From: Collinsella sp.
Lineage (GTDB): Bacteria; Actinomycetota; Coriobacteriia; Coriobacteriales; Coriobacteriaceae
Assembly (NCBI GenBank): GCA_019413955.1
Contig: DXMX01000023.1
Location: forward strand, 2,875-10,249
Length of the DNA stretch: 7,375 nt
Direction of reading: 5' to 3'
Part shown: piece by piece, positions 1 through 6,762 of the stretch
Layout: each line of letters starts with the position of its first letter
Position numbering within the stretch: position 1 is the stretch's first letter
Made by a program: the position numbers and the translations under genes
The notes under the pieces: generated by a model
The model's input: only the letters and a program-made list of their open reading frames with translations
Database searches by the model: none
What the model was told of the DNA's origin: nothing

Positions 1-401
1 TTGGTTTTCAGCTCGGTGCGTCCATGAACCTTTCGAGCTTCATCGCCGGTGGCATTTCGGGCATCCTGCTGGGCCTCATCACGCTCTTTATCGTCGGTCC
101 CATTACCTTTGCCTTCGAGCGCCTGTGTGGCGGCAATGGTAAGGCGGCTGTGGCATGTTCCACCATTGCCGGCACGGCCATGACCACGCCGGTCGCCCTC
201 GCCGAGGTCGCTCCGCGCTATGCCGAGCTTGCGCCCACCGCGTATGCGCAGATCGCCACTGCCGTCATCATCACGGCAATCATGGCCCCGATTCTGACCG
301 GCTGGGTCGATAAGAAGTTCTGCCAGAGCAAGGAAGACCTGTCGCCTGCCGGTGTCGAGGCCATCGAAGAGGCTGTCGCGACCGACATCGATGGCGAGTA
401 G
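1..401 (+). CDS. kdgT: 2-keto-3-deoxygluconate permease, C-terminal part (5' end outside window)
   Basis: The reading frame is open to the left edge (first whole codon at base 3), so the ATG at 24 is an internal methionine, not the start. About 132 residues are visible, against about 320 for the family. Seen: a hydrophobic helix (about nt 36-120); a Gly/Ala/Thr-rich stretch with GTAMTTPVALAEVAP (about nt 168-227); a last helix reading IATAVIITAIMAPILTGW; then a charged tail ending in TAG. The Gly/Ala stretch followed by TPVALAEV and then AVIITAI-PILT matches my memory of the C-terminus of KdgT, the proton-coupled permease that imports 2-keto-3-deoxygluconate, a product of pectin and hexuronate breakdown. 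Family membership is fairly firm; the substrate is inferred from family only, since no catabolic partner gene is in view. An acidic tail of about 25 residues follows the last helix. Confidence 0.8.
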   Translation, partial: GFQLGASMNLSSFIAGGISGILLGLITLFIVGPITFAFERLCGGNGKAAVACSTIAGTAMTTPVALAEVAPRYAELAPTAYAQIATAVIITAIMAPILTGWVDKKFCQSKEDLSPAGVEAIEEAVATDIDGE

Positions 402-424
402 CAATCGATACCCATCAATGATTC

Positions 425-446
425 CGGCGTGCAACTCGCGCCGTTT
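425..446 (+). terminator. Weak terminator-like hairpin after the permease gene
   Basis: Arms CGGCGTG (425-431) and CGCGCCG (437-443) pair over 7 positions, one of them G-U, around a CAACT loop, and are followed by only three T residues. It lies 24 bases after the permease stop, where a terminator is expected. The short T-run makes intrinsic termination uncertain. Confidence 0.4.
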
Positions 447-448
447 GA

Positions 449-488
449 GCGCCCGAACGAGAGCTGTCTTGCAGTGACGTTCGGTCGC
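449..488. repeat. Imperfect inverted repeat spanning the -35 of the cyclase promoter (possible operator)
   Basis: The left arm GCGCCCGAACG (449-459) and right arm CGTTCGGTCGC (478-488) are reverse complements at 10 of 11 positions, with a perfect inner 7 bp (CCGAACG / CGTTCGG) and an 18-base spacer. The spacer contains the proposed -35 hexamer, and the right arm ends two bases before the TG of the extended -10. The placement suits a repressor or activator site. As RNA it could also act as a transcript-end hairpin, but no T-run follows it. The regulator is unknown. Confidence 0.45.
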
Positions 489-499
489 TCTGCTATTAT
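469..499 (+). promoter_or_regulatory. Promoter of the diguanylate cyclase gene (extended -10)
   Basis: TTGCAG (469-474) serves as the -35. The -10 is TATTAT (494-499), preceded by TGC (491-493), which makes an extended TGn -10. The 19-base spacer is long, but an extended -10 tolerates a poor -35. The predicted transcript start is near A507, giving a leader of about 83 bases. Confidence 0.6.
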
Positions 500-506
500 T
501 CCCCTT

Positions 507-560
507 ACCCCTGCGGAGTAGGGGGTGTTTGTTGCCCAGATTCGAATTGGGCGATTCTGG
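507..560 (+). other. Structured 5' leader of the cyclase mRNA (two hairpins)
   Basis: The first hairpin pairs ACCCCT (507-512) with AGGGGGT (520-526), with one extra G, and would sit at the very 5' end of the transcript. A second region allows two alternative foldings: GCCCAG (534-539) with TTGGGC (547-552), or CCAGATTCG (536-544) with CGATTCTGG (552-560), the latter with one mismatch. I see no match to the conserved core of the known c-di-GMP riboswitches. The pairing is seen in the sequence; any regulatory role is inference. Confidence 0.35.
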
Positions 561-574
561 CCACTTGGATATTG

Positions 575-582
575 AAGGGAGG
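575..582 (+). promoter_or_regulatory. Ribosome-binding site that sets the cyclase start at GTG 590
   Basis: AAGGGAGG lies 7 bases before GTG at 590. It would be inside the coding sequence if the in-frame TTG at 572 were the start, and that TTG has no good purine-rich site in front of it. The site therefore decides the start in favour of GTG. Confidence 0.75.
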
Positions 583-589
583 GCGTCTA

Positions 590-1732
590 GTGGTAAAGGC
601 ACTCAAGATCGAGATATTCCTGCTATGCATGATTATTCTTATCGGACTTGCCGTACGAAGCCGTCGCTCCCTGTTCTCGAGCACCCAGCAGCTTTTGTTT
701 AGCATGCTGGGCTACACGTCTGCTGCCTACATTTTCTTCGATATGATCTGGACGCTCTCGGACGGCGTGAGCACTCCTGTAGGCATCACGGCCAACTGGA
801 TTTCCAACGCGGTTTCGTTTTCGCTGTTCGCCATCGCGTGCCTCATTTGGTTTTTCTATTCCGAGACGATGCAGGGCTCACGGCTCCTGACCACGCCCTA
901 TAGGGTGGTACTTTTAACGTTGCCAACCGCATTGGTGGTCGTTCTGGCATTTACCAGCTACTGGACGCACGCTATGTTCTATATCGATGCGCGGGGCGTA
1001 TATCGTCGCGGAGCGCTTTATATGATTCAGCCTATCGTTAGCTACTGCTACGTCATATATACGTCCTTGCATGCCTTTATTCAGGCTCGAAAAGTCGAAA
1101 GCCTGCAAAAGAAGGCCATTTATCGCACCCTCGCCTTTTTTGCGGTTCCCGCTCTGGTGGGCGGTACCTTTCAGATCGTATACTCGGTGCCTGGCCTTTG
1201 TGTCGGCATAATGATTAGCATGTTGCTGCTCTATATCATCTGCCAGGAGCAACTGATCTCGACTGACCCGTTGACTGGACTCAACAACCGCAACCGTTTT
1301 GAGACCTATATGCTGTCGCTCTTTTCAAATGTGGATCAGGCCGAAGATGTATATCTGCTTATGATGGACGCTGACGGCTTTAAGCAGATTAACGATCGCT
1401 ATGGACATGTGGAGGGCGACCATGCTCTTCAGGTAATATCCGCTGCGCTCAAAGAGGTCTGCTCGGCGTCTGGTGGCTTTATCGCGCGTTATGGTGGCGA
1501 TGAGTTCGTGGTGCTCCAAAAGGCAGCGGCGGAACAGGATATCATGCATCTGTGCGCGACAATCAACGACGAGCTCGCGCATGCCGAGGTGCCGTATGCA
1601 TTGCGGATGTCCATCGGTTGCGCGCGGGTCGGCGATAGTGTTGATACCTGGCAAGACTTACTTCGCGCTGCCGATGCGGAGCTCTACCGCGTCAAGGCCG
1701 AGAAAAAGAAAGCCGGCATCCAGATATGCTAG
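590..1732 (+). CDS. Membrane-anchored diguanylate cyclase (7TM sensor region plus GGDEF domain)
   Basis: A 380-residue protein expected to make cyclic di-GMP from two GTP at the inner face of the membrane. Seven hydrophobic segments are visible at about residues 4-23, 34-57, 66-91, 104-124, 143-165, 178-199 and 203-221. The GGDEF domain follows directly: DPLTGLNNRNRF at 226-237, the metal and substrate motif DADGFKQIND at 260-269, the signature RYGGDEF at 300-306, and ADAELYRVK at 361-369. The active-site motifs are intact, so it should be catalytic. The inhibitory RxxD site expected just before GGDEF is absent (ASGG at 293-296). No EAL, HD-GYP or recognised ligand-binding domain is present, so the membrane part presumably senses an unknown cue. 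The start is GTG, fixed by the strong ribosome-binding site; TTG 572 would add six residues. The gene is visibly more A+T-rich than purL. It is monocistronic, with its own promoter, and converges on the next gene. Confidence 0.93.
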   Translation: MVKALKIEIFLLCMIILIGLAVRSRRSLFSSTQQLLFSMLGYTSAAYIFFDMIWTLSDGVSTPVGITANWISNAVSFSLFAIACLIWFFYSETMQGSRLLTTPYRVVLLTLPTALVVVLAFTSYWTHAMFYIDARGVYRRGALYMIQPIVSYCYVIYTSLHAFIQARKVESLQKKAIYRTLAFFAVPALVGGTFQIVYSVPGLCVGIMISMLLLYIICQEQLISTDPLTGLNNRNRFETYMLSLFSNVDQAEDVYLLMMDADGFKQINDRYGHVEGDHALQVISAALKEVCSASGGFIARYGGDEFVVLQKAAAEQDIMHLCATINDELAHAEVPYALRMSIGCARVGDSVDTWQDLLRAADAELYRVKAEKKKAGIQIC

Positions 1733-1741
1733 GAAAAGGGT

Positions 1742-1757
1742 CGCACGCTTGCGTGCG
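1742..1757. terminator. Short perfect hairpin in the convergent gap
   Basis: CGCACGC (1742-1748) and GCGTGCG (1751-1757) are perfect reverse complements separated by TT. On the minus strand the hairpin is followed by ACCCTTTTCC, a poor U-run; on the plus strand no T-run follows. It lies 9 bases past the cyclase stop and may help end transcription from either side, but it is not a canonical intrinsic terminator. The rest of the 99-base gap has a loose A-tract/T-tract pairing around 1815-1843 and nothing else I can name. Confidence 0.3.
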
Positions 1758-1831
1758 TGGCGGCCCTCAGCTCATCGATGTATTCCATTAAGCTAAAGTG
1801 TGCAAACGCCCTCCCTAAAAAGGTGAGCTCG

Positions 1832-2767
1832 CTAGGCTTTTTTGGGTTTGTTGACGATGATGATGCCGCCGCAGACCAACAACAGGGCAACGATGACGGT
1901 AACGGGGCTCGTGCCAGCGCCCTCGCCGAGCAGCAGTGCGCTCAACAGCACGCCAAAGACCGGGTTCATAAAGCCAAAGACCGACACGCGGCTGACGGGG
2001 TTGACGGCGAGCAGGCGGGACCACAGCGAGTACGCGACGGCGGAGATAAGCGCCATGTAGATGATGAGCGCGATGGCGGGGGCGACTTCGGTGGGGGACA
2101 ATGTGCCGCCCATCAAAAAGCCGATGGCGGTGAGGACCAGGCCGCCGACTAAAAACTGCCAGCCGGCAAGCAAAACACCGTCGTGCTTGCGCGAGAAGAT
2201 GCCGATCAGGCAGGTCGAAAGAGCGCCCGCGACAGTGGAGGCTAGGATAAAGCCCTCGCCATCGAGCGTGAAGCCAAAGGTGCCATCTGCGCCCGAAAGG
2301 TTGACAAGCGCGACGCCGGCAAAGCCCAACACGCAGCCAAGCACCTTGGCCGTATTGAGCTTCTCGGTGCGAAATGCCAGGGCGGCAAAGAGGATTGCGA
2401 GGAAGTTGGCGCTGGCCTCGATGATGGAGCTCGACATGGCACTGGCGCGCGAGAGTCCCAGGTAGAAAAAGAAGTACTGCCCGATAGTCTGGAAGAGCGA
2501 CAAGACAAAGATGGGCTTGATGTCGCGCGCTTGCGGTACGAGGGGGCGGCGTTGGGCCGCGCTCATCCCAACGATAACCAGGACGCCGGCAAGCGTAAAG
2601 CGTAAACCTGCAAAGAGCAGCTGCGAAGCGCTATCGTGCGCCGGGATACCAAAGAGTGCGTAGCCGATCTTGATGCAGGGAAAGGCCGATCCCCAGAGTG
2701 CACAGCAAACAAGACAGCCCAGGATGAGTCCGGGCAGGGTGGCGAGATACGGCTTGCGGCTTTCCAT
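1832..2767 (-). CDS. DMT superfamily transporter (two EamA domains)
   Basis: A 311-residue integral membrane protein with ten predicted helices at about residues 9-31, 48-70, 86-104, 112-132, 137-157, 171-192, 200-220, 230-250, 262-281 and 288-305. They form two tandem EamA halves (about 10-155 and 170-305). Family marks seen are CCALWGSAFPCIKIG near the start, LLFAGLRFTLAG at 50-61 and PVFGVLLSALLLGE at 269-282. The family exports or imports metabolites such as amino acids, nucleobases or drugs; nothing here identifies the substrate. The start is the ATG at 2767, backed by AGGAAGG five bases upstream. An upstream in-frame TTG at 2794 would add nine residues but falls in the U-run of the purL terminator, so I reject it. 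The gene lies in the same direction as purL, 100 bases downstream, and a strong terminator separates them. A purine-related substrate is therefore not supported by linkage. Confidence 0.9.
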   Translation of the reverse strand: MESRKPYLATLPGLILGCLVCCALWGSAFPCIKIGYALFGIPAHDSASQLLFAGLRFTLAGVLVIVGMSAAQRRPLVPQARDIKPIFVLSLFQTIGQYFFFYLGLSRASAMSSSIIEASANFLAILFAALAFRTEKLNTAKVLGCVLGFAGVALVNLSGADGTFGFTLDGEGFILASTVAGALSTCLIGIFSRKHDGVLLAGWQFLVGGLVLTAIGFLMGGTLSPTEVAPAIALIIYMALISAVAYSLWSRLLAVNPVSRVSVFGFMNPVFGVLLSALLLGEGAGTSPVTVIVALLLVCGGIIIVNKPKKA

Positions 2768-2772
2768 GATGT

Positions 2773-2779
2773 CCTTCCT
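2773..2779 (-). promoter_or_regulatory. Ribosome-binding site of the DMT transporter
   Basis: AGGAAGG on the minus strand lies five bases upstream of the ATG at 2767. It fixes this start against the in-frame TTG at 2794. Confidence 0.75.
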
Positions 2780-2791
2780 ACATGCGCGAAG

Positions 2792-2830
2792 CAAAAAAAG
2801 AACCCGCCACCGGATGTGTCGGTGGCGGGT
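2792..2830 (-). terminator. Strong intrinsic terminator after purL
   Basis: A perfect 11-bp stem, ACCCGCCACCG (2802-2812) with CGGTGGCGGGT (2820-2830), has a 7-base loop. On the minus strand it is followed after TC by seven T residues (A-run 2793-2799 on the plus strand). No T-run follows on the plus strand, so it acts in the purL direction only. It ends 25 bases before the start codon of the DMT gene. Confidence 0.93.
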
Positions 2831-2846
2831 GTTGTTACCCGAGGGA

Positions 2847-2852
2847 ATTGTA
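2847..2852 (-). promoter_or_regulatory. Possible -10 element for the DMT transporter
   Basis: TACAAT on the minus strand matches the -10 consensus at five of six positions. The best -35 is weak (TTCGCC, 18 bases upstream, inside the last codons of purL). If used, transcription would begin near 2840 and the purL terminator would lie inside the DMT leader. Confidence 0.3.
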
Positions 2853-2867
2853 CCCGATGGGAAAGCT

Positions 2868-5800
2868 TTAGGCGAAGTAGGCTACGCCGCTCTCAAAGAT
2901 CGGCATGAACTTATCGCCGGGGACATGCTCGGGCACGTTGCGGTACAGGTTGTCGCCGCGACGCTCGGCATGGCCCATCTTGCCCAGGACGCGGCCGTCG
3001 GGGCTCGTGATGCCCTCGATGGCGAGTGCGGAGCCGTTGGGGTTGACGGAAAGATCCATGCTGGGCTTGCCGTCCTCGCCCACGTACTGCGTGGCGACCT
3101 GGCCGTTGGCGATCAGCTGGGCGAGCACTTCGTCATTGGCGACAAAGCGGCCCTCGCCGTGGCTGATGGCGACGGTGTAGGGGTCGTCCAGGCTGCACTG
3201 CGACAGCCACGGGGACAAGTTGGACGAGATGCGGGTGCGCACCAGACGGCTCTGGTGGCGACCGATGGTGTTGAACGTCAACGTGGGCGCATCGGGCGTG
3301 GCGTCGACGATGTCGCCGTAGGGCACCAGGCCGAGCTTGATCAGGGCCTGGAAGCCGTTGCAGATGCCCAGCATCAGGCCATCGCGGGCCTTGAGCAGGT
3401 CGCGGACTGCCTCGGTGACCTCGGGAGCGCGGAAGAACGCCGTGATGAACTTGGCGGAGCCGTCGGGCTCGTCGCCGCCGGAGAAGCCGCCGGGGATCAT
3501 GACGATCTGGCTTGCACGAATGCGGCGGGCAAGCTCATGGGTGCTCTCGGCGACGGCCTCGGGCGTGAGGTTGTTGATCACGAAGGTGTCGGCCTCGGCA
3601 CCGGCGGCACGGAAGGCGCGGGCGCTATCGTACTCGCAGTTGTTACCGGGGAACACGGGGATGATCACGCGCGGGCGGGCGATCATGGCGCCGCCGTACA
3701 CGTGGATATTCTTGGCGCGGAAGTCGATGGTCTCGACCTCGGGGGTCTCGCCGGCGCTGCGGTAGGCGAAGACGCCCTCGATGCCGCTCTCCCAGGCCTC
3801 CTGGAGCTTGGCGAGCTCGATGACCTCGGAGCCGGTGTCGATGACATAGCCCTCGACGGTGGTACCCAGGGGCTCGACGACAACGCCGTCGGCGACCTCG
3901 GGCAGCTCGGCGTCCTCGGCGAGCTCGACGATAAAGCTGCCGTAGAGCGGGGTGAAGAGGCTCTCTACGTCTACATCCTCGGCAAGCTCGATACCGATCT
4001 GGTTACCGACGCACATCTTAAAGAGGCTCTCGGCGCCGCAGCCGTAGCCGGGCGTGGAGATGGCCAGGGCGTTGCCGGTAGCAGTGAGCGCCTCGACGGC
4101 GTCAAACGCCGCGAGCAGCTGCTGAGCGTCGGGGCGGTAGTCCTCGCCATAGGTGGCGGGGGCGATGCGGACGACGCGGTGCGTGAGGCCCTTGAACTCG
4201 GGCGAGACGGCGCGGGCGGCCTTGCCCACGGCGACAGCGAAGCTGATCAGGGTCGGCGGAACGTTGAGCTCGCCGGTCTCGTCCTCAAACGAGCCGCTCA
4301 TGGAATCCTTGCCACCGATGGCGCCGGCACCCAGGTCGACTTGGGCCATGAGGGCGCCCAAGACGGCTGCCGTGGGCTTGCCCCAGCGCTCGGCCTCGGT
4401 GCGCAGACGCTCGAAGTACTCCTGGAAGGAGAGATAGGCGCGCTTGTGCTCAAAGCCGGCGGCAACGAGCTTGGCAATGGACTCGACCACGGACAGGTAG
4501 GCGCCCGCAAACTGGTCGGCCTCCATCAGATAGGGGTTGAAGCCCCATGCCATGGCACTCGACGTGGTGGTCTCGCCGTCCACGGGGAACTTGGCGACCA
4601 TGGCCGAGCTGGGGGTGAGCTGCGTCTTGCCGCCAAAGGGCATGAGCACGGTCGCGGCGCCGATGGTGGAGTCGAAGCGCTCGGAAAGACCCTTGTTGGA
4701 AGCGACGTTGAGGTCGGTGACGAGCGAGGTCATGCGCTCGGCGAGCGTGGTGCCGGCCCAGCTGGGCTGCCACACGCTACGGGCGCACACGTGGGCGACC
4801 TGGTGCTTGGGTGCGCCGTTGGAGTTGAGGAACTCGCGGGACAGGTCGACGATGGCGACGCCGTTCCAGGCCATGCGCATGCGCGGCTCGGCGGTAACCT
4901 CGGCGATAACGGTTGCCTCCAGGTTCTCCTCGGCGGCGTAGCCCATGAACTCCTCGACGTCACCGTCGGCGACGGCGCAAGCCATGCGCTCCTGGGACTC
5001 GGAAATGGCGAGCTCGGTGCCATCCAGGCCGTCGTACTTCTTGGTCACGGTGTCAAGGTCGACATACAGGCCGTCGGCAAGCTCACCCACGGCGACCGAG
5101 ACGCCGCCGGCGCCAAAGTCGTTGCAGCGCTTGATCAGACGGCAGGCGTCGCCGCGGCGGAACAGACGCTGCAGCTTGCGCTCGACCGGGGCGTTGCCCT
5201 TCTGGACCTCGGCACCCGAGGTCTCGATGGACTCGGTGTTCTGGGTCTTTGAGGAGCCGGTAGCGCCACCGATGCCGTCACGGCCGGTGCGGCCGCCCAG
5301 CAGGATGATCTTGTCGGTGGGGGCGGGGCACTCGCGACGAACGTGGTTTGCCGGGGTGGCGCCCACGACGGCGCCAACTTCCATGCGCTTGGCCACGTAA
5401 CCGGGGTGATAGAGTTCATTAACCTGACCGGTGGCAAGGCCGATCTGGTTGCCGTAGCTGGAGTAGCCGGCGGCAGCGGTGGTCACGAGCTTGCGCTGCG
5501 GCAGCTTGCCCTCGAGCGTCTCGGAAACCGGGACGGTGGGGTCGCCGGCGCCGGTGACGCGCATGGCCTGGTACACATAGCTGCGGCCCGAGAGCGGGTC
5601 GCGGATAGCGCCGCCCACGCAGGTGGCGGCACCGCCGAAGGGCTCGATCTCGGTCGGGTGGTTGTGGGTCTCGTTCTTAAACAGGAACAGCCAGTCCTGG
5701 TCCTCGCCGTCGACATCGACCTTCACCTTGACGGTGCAGGCGTTGATCTCCTCGGACTCATCGACATCGGTCATGATGCCGGTCTTCTTAAGATACTTGG

Positions 5801-6614
5801 CGCCGATGGTGCCCATGTCCATGAGGCAGACGGGCTTGGCGTCGCGGCCGAGTTCGTGGCGCATCTCCATGTAGCGGTCGAAGGCTTGCTGCACCACGGC
5901 GTCGTCGATCGTCACGTCGTCCAGGACGGTGCCGAAGGTGGTGTGGCGGCAGTGATCGGACCAGTAGGTGTCGATCACGCGGATCTCGGTGATGGTGGGG
6001 TCGCGGTCCTCATCGCGGAAGTACTGCTGGCAGAAGGCGATGTCCGCCTCGTCCATGGCAAGGCCGCGATCGGCGATAAAGGCGGCAAGGCCGGCCTCGT
6101 CGAGCTCGCGGAAGCCGTCGAGCACCTCGACGGGCTGGGGCTCGGGGGTCTCCATGTACAGCGTCTCGGGCAGGTCGAGCGAGGCGATGCGCGCCTCGAC
6201 GGGGTTCACCACGTAGTGCTTGATGGCATCGATGGCGGCCTCGTCCAGAGCGCCCGAGATCATATAGACCTTGGCGGAGCGCACGGCGGGGCGCTCGCCC
6301 TGGCTGATGAGCTGCACGCACTCGCTGGCGGAGTCGGCGCGCTGGTCAAACTGGCCAGGCAGGAATTCGACGGCAAAGACGGCGCCATCGCTTGCGGGGA
6401 GCTCGTCGTAGGTCACATCGACCTGGGGCTCGCTAAAGACGGTCGGCACGCAGGACCGGAAAAGCTCCTTGTCGATGCCCTCGACGTCGTAGCGGTTGAT
6501 AATCCTCAGGGCCTCGATGCCCTTGATGCCGAGAATTTCGGTCAGCTCGCCCTTGAGCTGCTGAGCCTCGACGTCGAACCCGGGTTTCTTCTCCACGTAG
6601 ATACGAGAGACCAT
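2868..6614 (-). CDS. purL: Phosphoribosylformylglycinamidine synthase (FGAM synthase), single-chain
   Basis: A cytoplasmic enzyme of 1,248 residues for step 4 of de novo purine synthesis: FGAR + glutamine + ATP to FGAM + glutamate + ADP + Pi. Order of parts: an N-terminal PurS-like region; the linker signature YWSDHCRHTTF at about 215-225; the first synthetase domain with ETHNHPT at 315-321 followed by EIEPFGGAATCVGGAIRD; the second synthetase half with GAIGGKDSMSGSF near 765; and a glutamine amidotransferase domain from about 979. In the last, Cys1085 (GICNGFQ) is the nucleophile, and His1215 and Glu1217 (MGHAER) complete the triad. No frameshift or missing catalytic motif is seen. The length fits the long single-chain forms, so no separate purQ or purS is needed. 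The start is the ATG at 6614 (MVSRIYVEKK), with AGGAAGG and AGGA sites upstream. The frame stays open to 6722, but those 36 extra codons look like leader. No other pur gene is adjacent, so it is probably transcribed alone. Confidence 0.97.
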   Translation of the reverse strand: MVSRIYVEKKPGFDVEAQQLKGELTEILGIKGIEALRIINRYDVEGIDKELFRSCVPTVFSEPQVDVTYDELPASDGAVFAVEFLPGQFDQRADSASECVQLISQGERPAVRSAKVYMISGALDEAAIDAIKHYVVNPVEARIASLDLPETLYMETPEPQPVEVLDGFRELDEAGLAAFIADRGLAMDEADIAFCQQYFRDEDRDPTITEIRVIDTYWSDHCRHTTFGTVLDDVTIDDAVVQQAFDRYMEMRHELGRDAKPVCLMDMGTIGAKYLKKTGIMTDVDESEEINACTVKVKVDVDGEDQDWLFLFKNETHNHPTEIEPFGGAATCVGGAIRDPLSGRSYVYQAMRVTGAGDPTVPVSETLEGKLPQRKLVTTAAAGYSSYGNQIGLATGQVNELYHPGYVAKRMEVGAVVGATPANHVRRECPAPTDKIILLGGRTGRDGIGGATGSSKTQNTESIETSGAEVQKGNAPVERKLQRLFRRGDACRLIKRCNDFGAGGVSVAVGELADGLYVDLDTVTKKYDGLDGTELAISESQERMACAVADGDVEEFMGYAAEENLEATVIAEVTAEPRMRMAWNGVAIVDLSREFLNSNGAPKHQVAHVCARSVWQPSWAGTTLAERMTSLVTDLNVASNKGLSERFDSTIGAATVLMPFGGKTQLTPSSAMVAKFPVDGETTTSSAMAWGFNPYLMEADQFAGAYLSVVESIAKLVAAGFEHKRAYLSFQEYFERLRTEAERWGKPTAAVLGALMAQVDLGAGAIGGKDSMSGSFEDETGELNVPPTLISFAVAVGKAARAVSPEFKGLTHRVVRIAPATYGEDYRPDAQQLLAAFDAVEALTATGNALAISTPGYGCGAESLFKMCVGNQIGIELAEDVDVESLFTPLYGSFIVELAEDAELPEVADGVVVEPLGTTVEGYVIDTGSEVIELAKLQEAWESGIEGVFAYRSAGETPEVETIDFRAKNIHVYGGAMIARPRVIIPVFPGNNCEYDSARAFRAAGAEADTFVINNLTPEAVAESTHELARRIRASQIVMIPGGFSGGDEPDGSAKFITAFFRAPEVTEAVRDLLKARDGLMLGICNGFQALIKLGLVPYGDIVDATPDAPTLTFNTIGRHQSRLVRTRISSNLSPWLSQCSLDDPYTVAISHGEGRFVANDEVLAQLIANGQVATQYVGEDGKPSMDLSVNPNGSALAIEGITSPDGRVLGKMGHAERRGDNLYRNVPEHVPGDKFMPIFESGVAYFA

Positions 6615-6618
6615 TGGT

Positions 6619-6630
6619 TCCTGCCTTCCT
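6619..6630 (-). promoter_or_regulatory. Ribosome-binding site deciding the purL start
   Basis: On the minus strand AGGAAGG (6624-6630) lies nine bases and AGGA (6619-6622) four bases before the ATG at 6614. The upstream in-frame start near 6722 has no comparable site and would add a proline/arginine-rich stretch unlike a PurL N-terminus. Confidence 0.7.
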
Positions 6631-6633
6631 GAT

Positions 6634-6694
6634 CGGTTGGGCGTACGGTACGGTATGCGGCAGCGGTCGGTTTGCGGGGTCTGCCCTGCGGTCG
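6634..6694 (-). repeat. CGGT-rich repeat cluster in the purL leader
   Basis: CGGT occurs six times on the plus strand (starting at 6634, 6646, 6651, 6664, 6668 and 6689). This includes the tandem TACGGTACGGTA (6644-6655) and a direct repeat GCGGTCG at 6663-6669 and 6688-6694, 25 bases apart. GGCAG (6659-6663) and CTGCC (6681-6685) can also pair around a 17-base loop. The repeats are seen; whether they bind a regulator or fold in the mRNA is unknown. Confidence 0.35.
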
Positions 6695-6723
6695 CCTTGA
6701 GCCACATGTTTGTAAACCTCACT

Positions 6724-6729
6724 ATGATA
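6724..6729 (-). promoter_or_regulatory. Candidate -10 of the purL promoter
   Basis: TATCAT on the minus strand is the best -10-like hexamer upstream of purL. The -35 at the right distance (CCTCAA) is poor. It predicts a leader of about 100 bases. A small inverted repeat GTTT-GT-AAAC (6709-6718) lies at the predicted transcript start and could be an operator. Confidence 0.35.
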
Positions 6730-6762
6730 CGACAGCTCTCGGCGCGTTGAGGACGGCGAGGG

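Noticed and set aside
453..484. The CCGAACG inverted repeat as a Bacillus-type PurR box pair
   Set aside because: The CCGAAC core and the spacing resemble that site. The A/T-rich flanks it requires are absent, the gene is a cyclase rather than a purine gene, and that PurR family is not expected in this lineage.
1806..1843. A-tract/T-tract pairing (CCCTAAAAAG with CTTTTTTGGG) as a terminator for the cyclase gene
   Set aside because: The stem is A-U rich with a mismatch and a 14-base loop, and it overlaps the stop of the opposing gene; it is too weak to call as an intrinsic terminator.
1757..2465. Plus-strand open frames of 131 and 134 codons opposite the DMT transporter
   Set aside because: They are antisense to a clear ten-helix transporter; their charged, repetitive translations match no family.
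2670..5252. An 860-codon open frame on the plus strand opposite purL
   Set aside because: It lies almost wholly antisense to the well-supported purL gene. Its Gly/Ala/Asp/Val/Leu-rich, low-complexity translation is what G/C-rich codons give on the opposite strand. It has no family motif and no credible ribosome-binding site.
5343..6632. A 429-codon open frame on the plus strand opposite the 5' half of purL
   Set aside because: Same kind of antisense shadow: His/Gly/Val/Asp-rich composition, no domain, and complete overlap with conserved PurL sequence.
6615..6720. A purine, PRPP or ZTP riboswitch in the purL leader
   Set aside because: Fragments such as CCGCAGGGCA recall part of the ZTP motif, but the other conserved blocks and the pseudoknot partner are not visible. 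The purine-riboswitch core is also not found.
6615..6722. N-terminal extension of PurL by 36 residues to an upstream in-frame start
   Set aside because: The added residues are rich in Arg, Pro and Thr and unlike PurL. Good ribosome-binding sites precede the ATG at 6614, and the extension would remove the leader and overlap the likely transcript start.
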